The notes under the pieces were generated by a model. It saw only the letters and a list, made by a program, of their open reading frames with translations, did not search any database and had not been told where the DNA came from. A DNA stretch of 64,000 bases from Bradyrhizobium sp. dw_411 (lineage in GTDB: Bacteria; Pseudomonadota; Alphaproteobacteria; Rhizobiales; Xanthobacteraceae), in NCBI RefSeq assembly GCF_018449695.1, contig NZ_JAAVUY010000029.1:1-64000 (forward strand), read 5' to 3'. The first letter of the stretch is position 1. Each line of letters opens with the position of its first letter. Position numbers and translations under genes: made by a program. Shown one piece after another: positions 1 through 8,684 of this stretch.

Positions 1-4
1 TTTC

Positions 5-21
5 GCGCGTCTCGAACCATG
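5..21. repeat. Edge of a dispersed repeat (family H)
   Basis: The 17 bases gcgcgtctcgaaccatg recur exactly at the right end of the repeat at 24863-24974. The window therefore opens inside, or at the end of, another copy; the rest lies outside the window. Confidence 0.5.
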
Positions 22-63
22 AGAAGCTGGAACAGGTGAATCAGAAACGTTCCCGATAAACGC

Positions 64-426
64 TCAATGCTCCGCCTTGAGCAGGGGAATGCCGTTGGGA
101 TCGCGCGGCGCCGGCATTTGCCGGAGATACGCGTAGATATCCGCGGCTTCCTGGTCGGAGACAATCGCGGCTTCATAGGGCGGCATCTGGTTGGCCGGAT
201 GGCGAAGCTGATACAGAAAGCCTTCGAACGGAAACTGCGTTCGCGAAACGCTTGGGCCGGTCATCCGTGCGCCCTGGCCTGCCTGGCCATGGCATTGATA
301 ACAACCCACCTGATTATAGAGCGTCTTGCCGTTCGCGGCGTTGCCGGCCGGCGCTGAGTCCTGCTGGGCGCAGACCGGACCGGCCGCCAGCATCAGGCCT
401 GTGAAGGCGAGAATAACATGTCTCAT
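64..426 (-). CDS. Secreted monohaem class I cytochrome c
   Basis: A small periplasmic electron carrier of 120 residues. Residues 1-20 form a Sec signal peptide ending VCA. The haem-binding motif is CYQCH (Cys42, Cys45, His46), and Met81 in the MPPY segment is the likely sixth iron ligand. The length and single motif fit a class I cytochrome c subunit. A GAGGAGAG ribosome site precedes ATG 426. It lies 10 bases downstream of the ThDP-enzyme gene on the same strand, so the two are almost certainly co-transcribed, and the cytochrome may accept electrons from that enzyme. The pairing is inference; the haem motif and signal are seen directly. Confidence 0.9.
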   Translation of the reverse strand: MRHVILAFTGLMLAAGPVCAQQDSAPAGNAANGKTLYNQVGCYQCHGQAGQGARMTGPSVSRTQFPFEGFLYQLRHPANQMPPYEAAIVSDQEAADIYAYLRQMPAPRDPNGIPLLKAEH

Positions 427-436
427 GGTTCTCTCC

Positions 437-2392
437 TCAACGCGGCTGCATGACGACGTCGATCAGCGCGGGCTGCCCTGACTTGACGGCGGCGATGCCC
501 TTGCGGATCGCCTCGGACAGATCGTTGGGATCGTTGATCGGGCCGATGCCGACCGCGCCATATCCCTGCGCGATCTTGGCGTAATCGATGTTCGGATTGT
601 CGATGGTGGTGCCGATCGGCACGTTGCGCACGCCGCGATTGTGCCGGTTGGCCATGCGCTGGACGTGCATGACCTCCTGGTGATAGGCGCGGTTGTTCTG
701 GATGATGGTCAGGTACGGAATGTTGTGATGGGCGGCAGTCCACAGCGTGTGCGGCGCCATGTTGAACTCGCCGTCACCGGTGATGCTGACCGCGACGCGT
801 CCACCACCGGCGTCGCGATGCGCCAGCGCGGCCCCGAGTGCTGCGACGGGCTGATAGCCGACCCCATAAGCGCCCGAGCCGCCGATGGCACGATAGTGTT
901 TTTCCATCGGCCACAGCCGGTAGGGCCAGTTCGACGAGAAGTCGCTGTCCGAAACCAGCGCCCAATCCTCTTTCTTGAGATGCTCCCAGAGCTCCATATA
1001 CATCCGCGCCGACGAGATCGGCGTGGCGTCCCATGAGAGCGCGGCTTCCTTGCGGGCGCGGTCTGCGAAGCCGTTAAAGGCTCCGCGCATTTTCTGGCCA
1101 CGCGCCTCGAAGGCGCTGCCGCCGGACGTCATTTCGCGTTTGATAGCTTCGATCAGGAACGGCAGCGTCGTCTGCGCGTCCGCTGTCATGTTAATGTCGG
1201 CGGCCGCATAGCGCTGAAAATCCTGGTAATTGGAATGGGTCAGCAAATCATGGGTCGAGATGCTGATGACCTTGACGCCCTTTTTGACCTTTGAACTGAC
1301 CGTGCGCTCCAACTGATCGCGCATGACATTGAGCTGGCCATAGAGATCGACCGGCTCAAGCGACAGGATGCAGTCGGCCTGCGCGATCAATGCGGGCCCG
1401 CGCTCCGACTGGCAAAGATAATGCGTGTTCGGCATGTTCATGCGCCCGCGATTGTCGACGACGGGCGTCTGTAAAAGCTCGGCGAGCTTGACGAGATCGT
1501 CCATCGCCTGCTGGGAGCGCGCATAACGATCCACGATGATGACGGGCGCTTCGGCCGCGATCAGCATCTTGGCGGCTTCGCGCAAGGCATTGGCGTCGCC
1601 GACGGCTTGCGATGCTCTGGTCAGGCGCGGAATGGAGAGCTTGCGCAGCTCACGCTCCTCCAGCGGTTCTTCCTGCAGCTTGGCCTCCGCGGTGATGAAC
1701 ACCGGTGCCGCAGGTTGCGCGCAAGCCAGCGCATAGCCACGCACGGTCGACTCGGCAAAATGCTGAAGCGACATCGGATAGTCGTCCCATTTGACGAAGT
1801 CGCGCACGGTGACGGCGGGATCCTGCACGCTGTGGAACCACTCGACGCCGGGCCGGCGCTCATCGAGCGGTCCGGCATTGCCGGTGAACACCATGATCGG
1901 CACGCGGTCGCAATAGGCGTTGTAAATGGCCATGGCCGCATGCTGCGTGCCGACCGTTCCATGCACGATGGCGGCCATCGGCTTGCCGGCGACCTTGGCA
2001 TAGCCATGCGCCATGCCGACGGAGACTTCCTCATGCATGCAGGTCAGCCACTCCGGACTTTTGTTCTGTCCGTAGTTGATGAAGCTTTCCTGCAGCGCGC
2101 GAAATGTCGAACCGGGGCAGGAGGCCATGTAGTCGATACTGAGCGTCTTGCAGACGTCGACCATGAAGTCGGAACCGGTCTTTTCCGTCGTCAGCCGTTC
2201 GACTTCCGGCGGATGTTCGCGCTCGCTGGCTTTTGCGGCGGCGGTGGGCGGCGCGGCGTTGGCTTTTGGCTTGTCTGGTGTTTGCGCCTGAACGGCCGCG
2301 GGAGCCGCGATGGTGGCGCCGCCGGCGATGACCACCCCTTTCAGAAATCGACGACGGTGCAGGGCACCCGATTCGGGGTCAGTCATGGTCAT
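437..2392 (-). CDS. Tat-exported thiamine-diphosphate-dependent enzyme (acetolactate-synthase-like)
   Basis: A 651-residue protein with the three-domain architecture of the acetolactate synthase/pyruvate oxidase superfamily. The N-terminal Pyr domain carries the conserved glutamate pair near residues 121-122 (MHEEVSVGMAHGYAKV). The C-terminal PP domain has the ThDP/Mg motif GDGEF at about residue 539, ending in NN at about 566. Unusually, it starts with a twin-arginine leader (HRRRFLKGV, residues 12-20), then a hydrophobic Ala/Gly stretch and an AQA site, followed by a Pro/Ala-rich linker. It is therefore predicted to be exported folded with its cofactor. The cytochrome c gene follows directly. 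The substrate is unknown; decarboxylation or oxidation of a 2-oxo acid in the periplasm is an inference. Confidence 0.85.
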   Translation of the reverse strand: MTMTDPESGALHRRRFLKGVVIAGGATIAAPAAVQAQTPDKPKANAAPPTAAAKASEREHPPEVERLTTEKTGSDFMVDVCKTLSIDYMASCPGSTFRALQESFINYGQNKSPEWLTCMHEEVSVGMAHGYAKVAGKPMAAIVHGTVGTQHAAMAIYNAYCDRVPIMVFTGNAGPLDERRPGVEWFHSVQDPAVTVRDFVKWDDYPMSLQHFAESTVRGYALACAQPAAPVFITAEAKLQEEPLEERELRKLSIPRLTRASQAVGDANALREAAKMLIAAEAPVIIVDRYARSQQAMDDLVKLAELLQTPVVDNRGRMNMPNTHYLCQSERGPALIAQADCILSLEPVDLYGQLNVMRDQLERTVSSKVKKGVKVISISTHDLLTHSNYQDFQRYAAADINMTADAQTTLPFLIEAIKREMTSGGSAFEARGQKMRGAFNGFADRARKEAALSWDATPISSARMYMELWEHLKKEDWALVSDSDFSSNWPYRLWPMEKHYRAIGGSGAYGVGYQPVAALGAALAHRDAGGGRVAVSITGDGEFNMAPHTLWTAAHHNIPYLTIIQNNRAYHQEVMHVQRMANRHNRGVRNVPIGTTIDNPNIDYAKIAQGYGAVGIGPINDPNDLSEAIRKGIAAVKSGQPALIDVVMQPR

Positions 2393-2508
2393 CCTCCGTT
2401 TTTTGCCTCGTAAACCCAGACCTTCGAGATCTAAGTTTCGAGATTTTTGTAGCAGCGGATGAGGAGGCTAACGCACGATCGGCATCTTAGCCAGATGGTG
2501 AGTGCCGA

Positions 2509-2617
2509 GATCGTAGGGTGGGCAAAGGCGCGCTTGCGCCGTGCCCACCATTGAACTCGATGATGGTCAGAGCATGTTAAAGTGGTGGGCACGCTTCGCT
2601 TTGCCCACCCTACGATC
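2509..2617. repeat. Dispersed inverted repeat, family A (GTAGGGTGGGCAAAG type)
   Basis: The outer arms gatcgtagggtgggcaaag and the reverse complement ending cctacgatc bracket an inner inverted pair, gtgcccacca and tggtgggcac. Other copies lie at 20483-20572 and 35663-35794. It sits between two convergent-looking gene ends on the minus strand and fills most of the 285-base gap between the ThDP enzyme and the L,D-transpeptidase. Confidence 0.85.
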
Positions 2618-2677
2618 TGGTGTGTTTGTCGGGAGGTGTGCGACCCGCCGTTCCGCTCAGGCGAACGGCAAGAGTCT

Positions 2678-4168
2678 CTACTTCGTGGCCGAGAAGCGGC
2701 TGTCGAACGAGTTTGTCGATACGATCGGCTGAGCGCCGGCGACCAGGCTGTTGCCGGCCGCAGGCGCGGCGACTGCGGGCGCCGCTGCGCTGTCGGTCAC
2801 TGTCGGCTTTAGCGGCGGACGGGCGGCGGCCTGTTTGGTGTCCGTCTTGATATCCGGCTTGGTCGCTGCGGCGGTCTTCGGAATCGACCCATCCGGACGC
2901 GACGGCTTCGGCTTGGCTGATGGGGCAGTGGGGGCCGGCGCGGCCGTGGCGGTGGTATCCGCGGTGGCGTTGCCGAGGCCGACCTTGCGTGCGAGGCTGC
3001 TGAAGAAGCCTTCGTCGGATTGGGATGAGGACGGTGCCGCCGAGGCGACGCGCGTCGCTGGCGGGGTCGAAGCCGTAGAGGCCAATAACGGTTCGTCCGG
3101 CGACGTCACTTGACCGCGCGGCGGATTGACGCCCGCGGGAATGGTGCCCGGCGCCCGTTGTTGTGAAAACGCGAGCTGCAGGCCCTGGCCGCTGCCGCCA
3201 TCCGACAATCCGGTGTTGCCGTCGGGGATACGGGCGGCGAACACCCGGTTCATGCCGCCGTCGATGCCGGTGTTCATCCGGGCGACCGGCGTTCCCTTGG
3301 CGACCAGCTTGGCGGTCTCGGCTTCTTCCTCACGCTGCCTCTCGCGCACCGCGTCGGCGACTTCATCCGGAATGACGTAGGCCGGGCATTTTGCCGAGGC
3401 CTCAAACACCGGATCGCGCTTGGCGTCCGGCGACTTCACCGCATCGAACACATATTTCTTTTCGCAGAAATCGACCTTCGGCTCCTGCTTCGTCACTTCG
3501 AAATGATCATAGCCTTCCTTGATCATTTTCCAGAACGGCATGTTCGGATTGTTGCGATGCTTCGCCATGTTGACCGGCGTCATCTTGAACGGATACGCCT
3601 GAAACTGGAACGACTTCTGGCCGCCGAAGAAGGATTCACGCCCCAGCGAATAGATTTCCGCGATCTGCTCGTCGGTCATCGCGTAGCAGCCGCGCGACGA
3701 GCAGTCGCCATGCACCATCAGCTCCGAGCCGGTGTGTCCGAGCGAGCGGTCGTAAGCGTTGGGGTAGCCGGTGTTGAACGAAAGATAATAGGCCGATTGC
3801 GGATTCATCTGGCTCGGCGAAATCGCGTAGAAGCCCTCCGGCGCCTGACGGTCGCCTTCACGAACCTTGGGGCCGAGGTCTCCCGACCAGCGGCAGATCG
3901 GGTAGGTCTTCAGGAGCGCGAAGCGGCCGGTGCGATCCTGCTTCCAGACTTCGAGTTCGGCTTCCTGCTTGAACAGGCGGACCAGCATCGGCGATTGCAG
4001 GTCCATGTTCTTGGCCGCCATCTCGGCGACGAGCTTGGCGGAAACGGGCTGGTTGGCCTTGGCATTATTGGCGAGCGATATCTCGTCGCTGTTGCAGCTA
4101 GCCAACAGCGCACCGGCCGCCAGCGCGACTGATGTGAGGACCGCGCGAACCAGCGTGCGATTTATCAA
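2678..4168 (-). CDS. L,D-transpeptidase-family lipoprotein (YkuD/YafK type)
   Basis: A protein of about 496 residues predicted to modify peptidoglycan or attach proteins to it from the periplasm. The chosen TTG start (4168) has TGGAG seven bases upstream and gives a clean lipoprotein signal with lipobox LLASC (Cys25). The open frame extends upstream to 4309, but that part looks non-coding. The catalytic-site signature HGDCSSRGCY (about His153 and Cys161) is the YkuD-fold HxGxxxxxxx(S/R)xGC pattern. The second half, after about residue 290, is long, low-complexity and Ala/Pro/Thr-rich, much longer than the catalytic domain needs. It is transcribed alone. It may be a cross-linking or a murein-anchoring enzyme; the catalytic motif is clear and the exact substrate is not. 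Confidence 0.8.
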   Translation of the reverse strand: MINRTLVRAVLTSVALAAGALLASCNSDEISLANNAKANQPVSAKLVAEMAAKNMDLQSPMLVRLFKQEAELEVWKQDRTGRFALLKTYPICRWSGDLGPKVREGDRQAPEGFYAISPSQMNPQSAYYLSFNTGYPNAYDRSLGHTGSELMVHGDCSSRGCYAMTDEQIAEIYSLGRESFFGGQKSFQFQAYPFKMTPVNMAKHRNNPNMPFWKMIKEGYDHFEVTKQEPKVDFCEKKYVFDAVKSPDAKRDPVFEASAKCPAYVIPDEVADAVRERQREEEAETAKLVAKGTPVARMNTGIDGGMNRVFAARIPDGNTGLSDGGSGQGLQLAFSQQRAPGTIPAGVNPPRGQVTSPDEPLLASTASTPPATRVASAAPSSSQSDEGFFSSLARKVGLGNATADTTATAAPAPTAPSAKPKPSRPDGSIPKTAAATKPDIKTDTKQAAARPPLKPTVTDSAAAPAVAAPAAGNSLVAGAQPIVSTNSFDSRFSATK

Positions 4169-4417
4169 TGCAGAGCTCCACACCCGACGGGCAATGTTGC
4201 ACCCCAAAAGCAACCAAGAACGGCATCCATGCCCTGAAGCCATTGAATAAAATATTATCCTTAAGCCCCCTTTGTCGCAAGCCGACGGAGGCATTGCGGC
4301 AGGATCCACCTCAGGCGTGGTGAACAGATATTAAATAAGGCGGTCCGGGCCTAATTGCGGCCAAAAGGGCTGAATTTCGCAAAGACCGGGGTCAAAATGC
4401 CCCAAACGCGTCCCTCG

Positions 4418-4433
4418 GAGGCGTTTCCGCCTC
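4418..4433 (-). terminator. Possible hairpin downstream of accA
   Basis: On the minus strand, gaggcg-gaaa-cgcctc forms a perfect six-pair stem with a GNRA-type loop, 16 bases beyond the accA stop. There is no clear U-run after it, so termination is uncertain. Confidence 0.35.
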
Positions 4434-4448
4434 GGCCAAGGCCGGGCT

Positions 4449-5411
4449 TCAGCCCAGCTTTCGGCCGATATCGAGGAATTTCTGCCGCCGCAGCTTGCGA
4501 ATCGCGTCGGTGTCGAGGGGGCGCAGATCGGCGAAGGCCTGGGCGATGGCGTCGCCGGTGGTGGCGATCATGGCGGCGGGATCGCGATGCGCGCCGCCCG
4601 AGGGCTCCTTCAGGATCGAATCGATCACGCCGAAACGCAGCATGTCCTGCGCGGTGATTTTCATGCTGGTCGCAGCTTCCTGGGCCTTGGTTCCATCGCG
4701 CCACAGGATCGAGGAGGCGGCCTCCGGCGAAATCACGCTGTAGATCGCGTGTTCGAACATCAGCACGCGGTTGGCCGTCGTAATCGCGATGGCGCCGCCC
4801 GACATGCCCTCGCCGGTGATGATCGCGACATTGGGTACGCCGAGCGACAGACAGGCATCGGTCGAGCGCGCAATGGCTTCGGCCTGGCCGCGTTCCTCGG
4901 CGCCGATGCCGGGATAGGCGCCGGCGGAGTCGACGATCGACAGCACGGGAATCCCGAATCGATCCGCCATCTCCATCAGCCGGACCGCCTTGCGGTAGCC
5001 TTCCGGCCGCGCCATGCCGAAATTATGCTTGATGCGGGATTCGGTGGTGGCGCCCTTTTCCTGGCCGATCACGCAGATGCTCTCGCCGCGGAAACGGCCG
5101 AATCCGCCCACCAGCGCTTCGTCCTCGCCGAATTTGCGGTCGCCTGCCATCGGGGTGAAGTCGGTGATCAGCGCGGCGATGAAATCGGTCAGATGCGGCC
5201 GCTGCGGATGGCGCGCGACCAGGGTTTTCTGCCACGGCGTCAGATTGGCGTAGAGATCGCTCAGCGCCTGCGCGGCCTTGTCTTCGATCCGCGCAATCTC
5301 TTCGCCGATATCGCTGCCGGTCGCCGCGAGCGCGCGCAATTCATCGACCTTGGCGTCGAGTTCGGCGACGGGTTTTTCGAAATCGAGGTAACTGCGCATG
5401 GGATCCGGCAT
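4449..5411 (-). CDS. accA: Acetyl-CoA carboxylase carboxyltransferase subunit alpha
   Basis: The alpha subunit of the carboxyltransferase half of acetyl-CoA carboxylase, which makes malonyl-CoA for fatty-acid synthesis together with AccD and biotinyl-AccB. From ATG 5411 it is 320 residues, the usual family length; the open frame begins at 5474 and a second ATG lies at 5399. Recognisable blocks include the N-terminal YLDFEKPVAEL, the crotonase-fold segments around GAYPGIGAEERGQAEAIARS, and GEGMSGGAIAI. The gene is on the minus strand, downstream of xerD with about 195 bases between, so it may be read with xerD or alone. AccD is not in the window, as is normal in this group. Confidence 0.95.
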   Translation of the reverse strand: MPDPMRSYLDFEKPVAELDAKVDELRALAATGSDIGEEIARIEDKAAQALSDLYANLTPWQKTLVARHPQRPHLTDFIAALITDFTPMAGDRKFGEDEALVGGFGRFRGESICVIGQEKGATTESRIKHNFGMARPEGYRKAVRLMEMADRFGIPVLSIVDSAGAYPGIGAEERGQAEAIARSTDACLSLGVPNVAIITGEGMSGGAIAITTANRVLMFEHAIYSVISPEAASSILWRDGTKAQEAATSMKITAQDMLRFGVIDSILKEPSGGAHRDPAAMIATTGDAIAQAFADLRPLDTDAIRKLRRQKFLDIGRKLG

Positions 5412-5605
5412 CAACTCAATATAAGGACGAAGCCGCAGGAGCGAAGCGGCTTCCGGTTCGCGTGAAGAAAGCAAGTATCTTCAACTATTTAGCGCGCATT
5501 CCGAGGTGGAATGAGCTGCCTTTTGTCAGCGCACGCCAAAGTCGCCGGCAGGATGTGGCTCTTTCAGGTGAGAAGCCGGCGAAGTCAAGATGGCCGCGCG
5601 CGGCG

Positions 5606-6565
5606 TCATTTCTCGGCCAGGGGATGCAGGTCGCGCACCAGGCTTTTCAGGCGTTCCTCGACCACATGGGTGTAGATCTGCGTGGTCGAGATATCGGTGT
5701 GGCCGAGCAGCGTCTGCACGATTCGCAAATCAGCGCCGTTATGCAGAAGATGGCTCGCAAAGGCATGGCGCAGCACATGCGGGCTGACCAGCCTCGGCGC
5801 CAAGCCAGCGGCCGCCGCCAGTTCCTTGAGGTCGCGCGCGAAATGCTGTCGTGTCAAATGACCGCTTTCGCCGGAGGATGGAAACAGCCATTTCGAGTTC
5901 GCCGCGTTTTTCTTCTTTTCGGTTTTGAGCGCCTCGATCGCCGCGAGATAGTCCGCCATCGCCTGCCGCGACGGCTCGTTCAGCGGCACCAGCCGTTCCT
6001 TGTTGCCCTTGCCGCGCACCACGATCATGCGCGCGTCGCGGCGCGCCGCCGTGCGCGGCAGCGACACCAGTTCGGAGACCCGCAGACCGGTGGCGTAGAG
6101 CACTTCGAGCAGACAATAGAGGCGCAGCGCGCGAAGCCGCTGCGGCGCGGAGACTTCGGGGGCTGTCGTCAGCGTCTTGGCGTGAACCAGCAGGCGATCG
6201 ACCTCCGATATCGTCAGTACTTTCGGCAGGCCGCGGCCGCGCTTTGGCCCGGACAGGATCGCGGCGGGATCGTCGCCGCGAATCCGCTCGTTCAGCAGGA
6301 AACGAAACAGATGCCGCATCGCCGACAGCCGGCGCGCGACGCTCGATGATTTGAAGCCGCGCGCGTCAAGGTCGGCGAGGTAGTCCCGCAAGCCTTGCGT
6401 TTGCGCGCCGGCAAAATCCTGTCCCGAAGACCTAAGAAATTCCGAAAAATCGGTCAGGTCGCGGCGGTACGCATCGAGCGTATTGTTGCCGGCGCCTTGC
6501 TCGGCCGCGAGCATGTCGAGGAACAGGTTGGTCAGTTTGGTGTCGGAGGTCTTGCTGGCGTTCAT
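5606..6565 (-). CDS. xerD: Site-specific tyrosine recombinase XerD
   Basis: A 319-residue tyrosine recombinase that resolves chromosome dimers at dif with XerC. The full catalytic set is visible: Arg162 (TGLRVSEL), the beta-hairpin lysine in RGKGNKER (about 185-188), His263-x-x-Arg266 (HVLRHAF), His289 (LGHTDIS) and nucleophile Tyr298 (QIYTH). The N-terminal SAM-like core-binding domain covers about residues 10-100. Length and neighbours (aroK-aroB, accA) match the chromosomal housekeeping XerD rather than a phage integrase, and there is no attachment site or mobile cargo beside it. Confidence 0.93.
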   Translation of the reverse strand: MNASKTSDTKLTNLFLDMLAAEQGAGNNTLDAYRRDLTDFSEFLRSSGQDFAGAQTQGLRDYLADLDARGFKSSSVARRLSAMRHLFRFLLNERIRGDDPAAILSGPKRGRGLPKVLTISEVDRLLVHAKTLTTAPEVSAPQRLRALRLYCLLEVLYATGLRVSELVSLPRTAARRDARMIVVRGKGNKERLVPLNEPSRQAMADYLAAIEALKTEKKKNAANSKWLFPSSGESGHLTRQHFARDLKELAAAAGLAPRLVSPHVLRHAFASHLLHNGADLRIVQTLLGHTDISTTQIYTHVVEERLKSLVRDLHPLAEK

Positions 6566-6581
6566 CCGCCAACCCTAGCGC

Positions 6582-6728
6582 CTATTTCTTGAGGAACTTG
6601 TCTGGGGGGATGTTGATGGTCATTTCCCGCGGTTTCGGGTTAACGAAATTCGCCAGCGCGAAAATCGTGCCATAGATGACCCCGCCGATGACAGCGACGA
6701 CCGTCAGAAACCGGAACAGGCTGGGCAT
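6582..6728 (-). CDS. Small single-pass membrane protein, 48 residues
   Basis: A short frame between xerD and aroK, on xerD's strand and ending 16 bases before its start. Translation begins MPSLFRFLTVVAVIGGVIYG, giving one hydrophobic helix (about residues 6-27), and ends in a charged tail, PPDKFLKK. A TGAGG-like ribosome site lies upstream of ATG 6728. Codon use is GC-rich in third positions like its neighbours, and I recall near-identical small proteins upstream of xerD in other Bradyrhizobium. The function is unknown. It is probably translated together with xerD. Confidence 0.75.
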   Translation of the reverse strand: MPSLFRFLTVVAVIGGVIYGTIFALANFVNPKPREMTINIPPDKFLKK

Positions 6729-6846
6729 CTCGGAGCCTCAGGCGGCGAATTAACTATTGAAATCATCGGGGATAGCCTGATCTGACTACCTACATGTTCC
6801 CCCCTTCGTTGCAAGAGTCTCTGGCAAGCATATCGGCGGGGGTAGT

Positions 6847-7524
6847 ATGGTGACCCCGAACCGGCCGCATTTGCGGCAACCGAGCGAAGAGATGTCTGAG
6901 ACAGCCATATCGGCCAGCGCCAGCACACCCCAGGATGCCGAAATTACCGCGGCGCTGGGAATGCGTTCGGTCGTGCTGGTGGGTATGATGGGGGCCGGCA
7001 AATCCACCATCGGACGGCGGCTGTCGGCGCGGCTGCGGCTGCCGTTTCTGGACGCCGATACCGAAATCGAGACGGCGGCGGGCATGTCGATCCCGGATAT
7101 TTTCGAGGACCGCGGCGAGCCGGCTTTCAGGGACGGCGAGGCGCGGGTGATCGCGCGACTGCTCGACAATGGTCCCAGTGTGATTGCGACCGGTGGCGGC
7201 GCGTTCATGCGCGAGGAAACCCGCAATCGTATCCGCGACAAGGCGATCTCGATCTGGCTCAAGGCCGACGCCGAGATCATCATGCGCCGGGTCAAGCGCC
7301 GCGCCGACCGTCCGCTGCTGCAGACTGCCGACCCTGAAGCAACCGTCGGACGTCTGCTCAGCGAACGTGAGCCGATCTATCAGCATGCCGATCTGACGGT
7401 CTGGTCGCGCGACGTGCCGCACGAAAAAATCGTCGAGGAGTGTATCGAAGCGCTGTATGGCCGCTTGTGCGGCGGCGCGACGGTTGCTGTGCAAGCGTCG
7501 GGCACGATGGGTGCCACGCCATGA
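6847..7524 (+). CDS. aroK: Shikimate kinase
   Basis: Phosphorylates shikimate at the 3-position in the chorismate pathway. The product is 225 residues with an N-terminal extension of about 38 residues relative to the minimal kinase. Walker A is GMMGAGKST (residues 46-54). Shikimate-binding landmarks are the DADTEIE aspartate, FEDRGEPAFR and the glycine-rich ATGGGAFM. RRADRPLLQ is the lid arginine region. A GGGGG stretch five bases before ATG 6847 supports this start; ATG 6892 is a possible alternative. The stop overlaps the aroB start (ATGA), so the two are translationally coupled. Confidence 0.95.
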   Translation: MVTPNRPHLRQPSEEMSETAISASASTPQDAEITAALGMRSVVLVGMMGAGKSTIGRRLSARLRLPFLDADTEIETAAGMSIPDIFEDRGEPAFRDGEARVIARLLDNGPSVIATGGGAFMREETRNRIRDKAISIWLKADAEIIMRRVKRRADRPLLQTADPEATVGRLLSEREPIYQHADLTVWSRDVPHEKIVEECIEALYGRLCGGATVAVQASGTMGATP

Positions 7525-8678
7525 CCGTGCCGCTGAAACATTCCGATCCGATCACGGTCGATGTCGCGCTCGGCGAGCGCGCCTATGACATCATCATCGG
7601 CCGCGATGTGCTGTCGTCGCTGGGCGCACGCGTTGCGGCGTTGCGGCCGGGCGCGCGCACGGCGATCGTCACCGATCGCACCGTCGCAAAATACTGGCTG
7701 GAAAAAACCGAGGCTTCGCTGGCTTCCGCCGGAATCGTGACGTCGCGCGTCGTGGTCGAGGAAGGCGAGGGTTCGAAAAGCTATGCCGGTCTCGAACAGG
7801 TCAGCGAGGCTTTGATCGCAGCGAAGATCGAACGCAATGATCTCGTGATCGCACTGGGTGGCGGCGTGGTCGGCGACCTCGCGGGTTTCGCGGCCGCGAT
7901 CCTGCGCCGTGGCGTCGATTTCGTTCAAGTGCCGACCTCGCTGCTGGCGCAGGTCGACTCTTCCGTAGGCGGCAAGACCGGGATCAACTCGCCTAGGGGT
8001 AAAAACCTGCTCGGCGCGTTTCACCAGCCGGTGCTGGTGGTTGCGGATACCGCGGTGCTCGACACGCTGTCGCCGCGCCAGTTCCGCGCCGGCTATGCCG
8101 AAGTCGCCAAATACGGCGTGCTCGGCGACGAAGCGTTTTTCGCCTGGCTCGAGGCCAATCACGCCGGTATTTTCTCAGGAAGCGGCGCCCGTGAACACGC
8201 GATCGCGACCTCCTGCCGCGCCAAGGCCGCGATCGTGTCGCGCGACGAGCGCGAAACCGGCGAGCGCGCGTTGCTCAATCTTGGTCATACGTTTGGACAC
8301 GCGCTGGAAGCCGCGACTGGTTTCTCTGACCGGCTGTTCCACGGCGAAGGCGTTTCCGTCGGCATGGTGCTGGCGGCGGAATTATCCGCGCAACTCGGGA
8401 TGATTTCTGAAAAGGACGCCACGCGGGTCCGGCATCATCTGGCCGAAGTGGGCCTGCCGACCCGGCTGCAGGACATCGCCGGATTTACCCAGGAAGGGTT
8501 GGCCGACGCCGATGCGCTGATGACGCTGATGGCACAGGACAAGAAGGTCAAGCGCGGGCGGCTCACCTTCATCCTGCTGGAGGCGGTTGGGCGCGCGGTG
8601 ATCGCGCCCGACGTGGAGCCGTCACTGGTTCGTGATTTCCTCAAAGCGAAACTGCAATCAAACGGGCGAAGTGAATAA
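7521..8678 (+). CDS. aroB: 3-dehydroquinate synthase
   Basis: The second step of the shikimate pathway: NAD- and Zn-dependent cyclisation of DAHP to 3-dehydroquinate. The product is 385 residues, starting at the ATG that overlaps the aroK stop. Key blocks are the glycine-rich GGGVVGDLAGF and PTSLLAQVDSSVGGKTGIN, and the metal ligands Glu in AEVAKYG and His in NLGHTFGHALE and FHGEGVSVGM. The open frame extends upstream to 7440, but only inside aroK. The aroK-aroB order is the usual proteobacterial arrangement. Confidence 0.97.
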   Translation: MTVPLKHSDPITVDVALGERAYDIIIGRDVLSSLGARVAALRPGARTAIVTDRTVAKYWLEKTEASLASAGIVTSRVVVEEGEGSKSYAGLEQVSEALIAAKIERNDLVIALGGGVVGDLAGFAAAILRRGVDFVQVPTSLLAQVDSSVGGKTGINSPRGKNLLGAFHQPVLVVADTAVLDTLSPRQFRAGYAEVAKYGVLGDEAFFAWLEANHAGIFSGSGAREHAIATSCRAKAAIVSRDERETGERALLNLGHTFGHALEAATGFSDRLFHGEGVSVGMVLAAELSAQLGMISEKDATRVRHHLAEVGLPTRLQDIAGFTQEGLADADALMTLMAQDKKVKRGRLTFILLEAVGRAVIAPDVEPSLVRDFLKAKLQSNGRSE

Positions 8679-8684
8679 CGCGTC

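Noticed and set aside
5606..6565. XerD as a phage or island integrase
   Set aside because: The length, catalytic set and housekeeping neighbours match chromosomal XerD, and no att site or cargo is seen.
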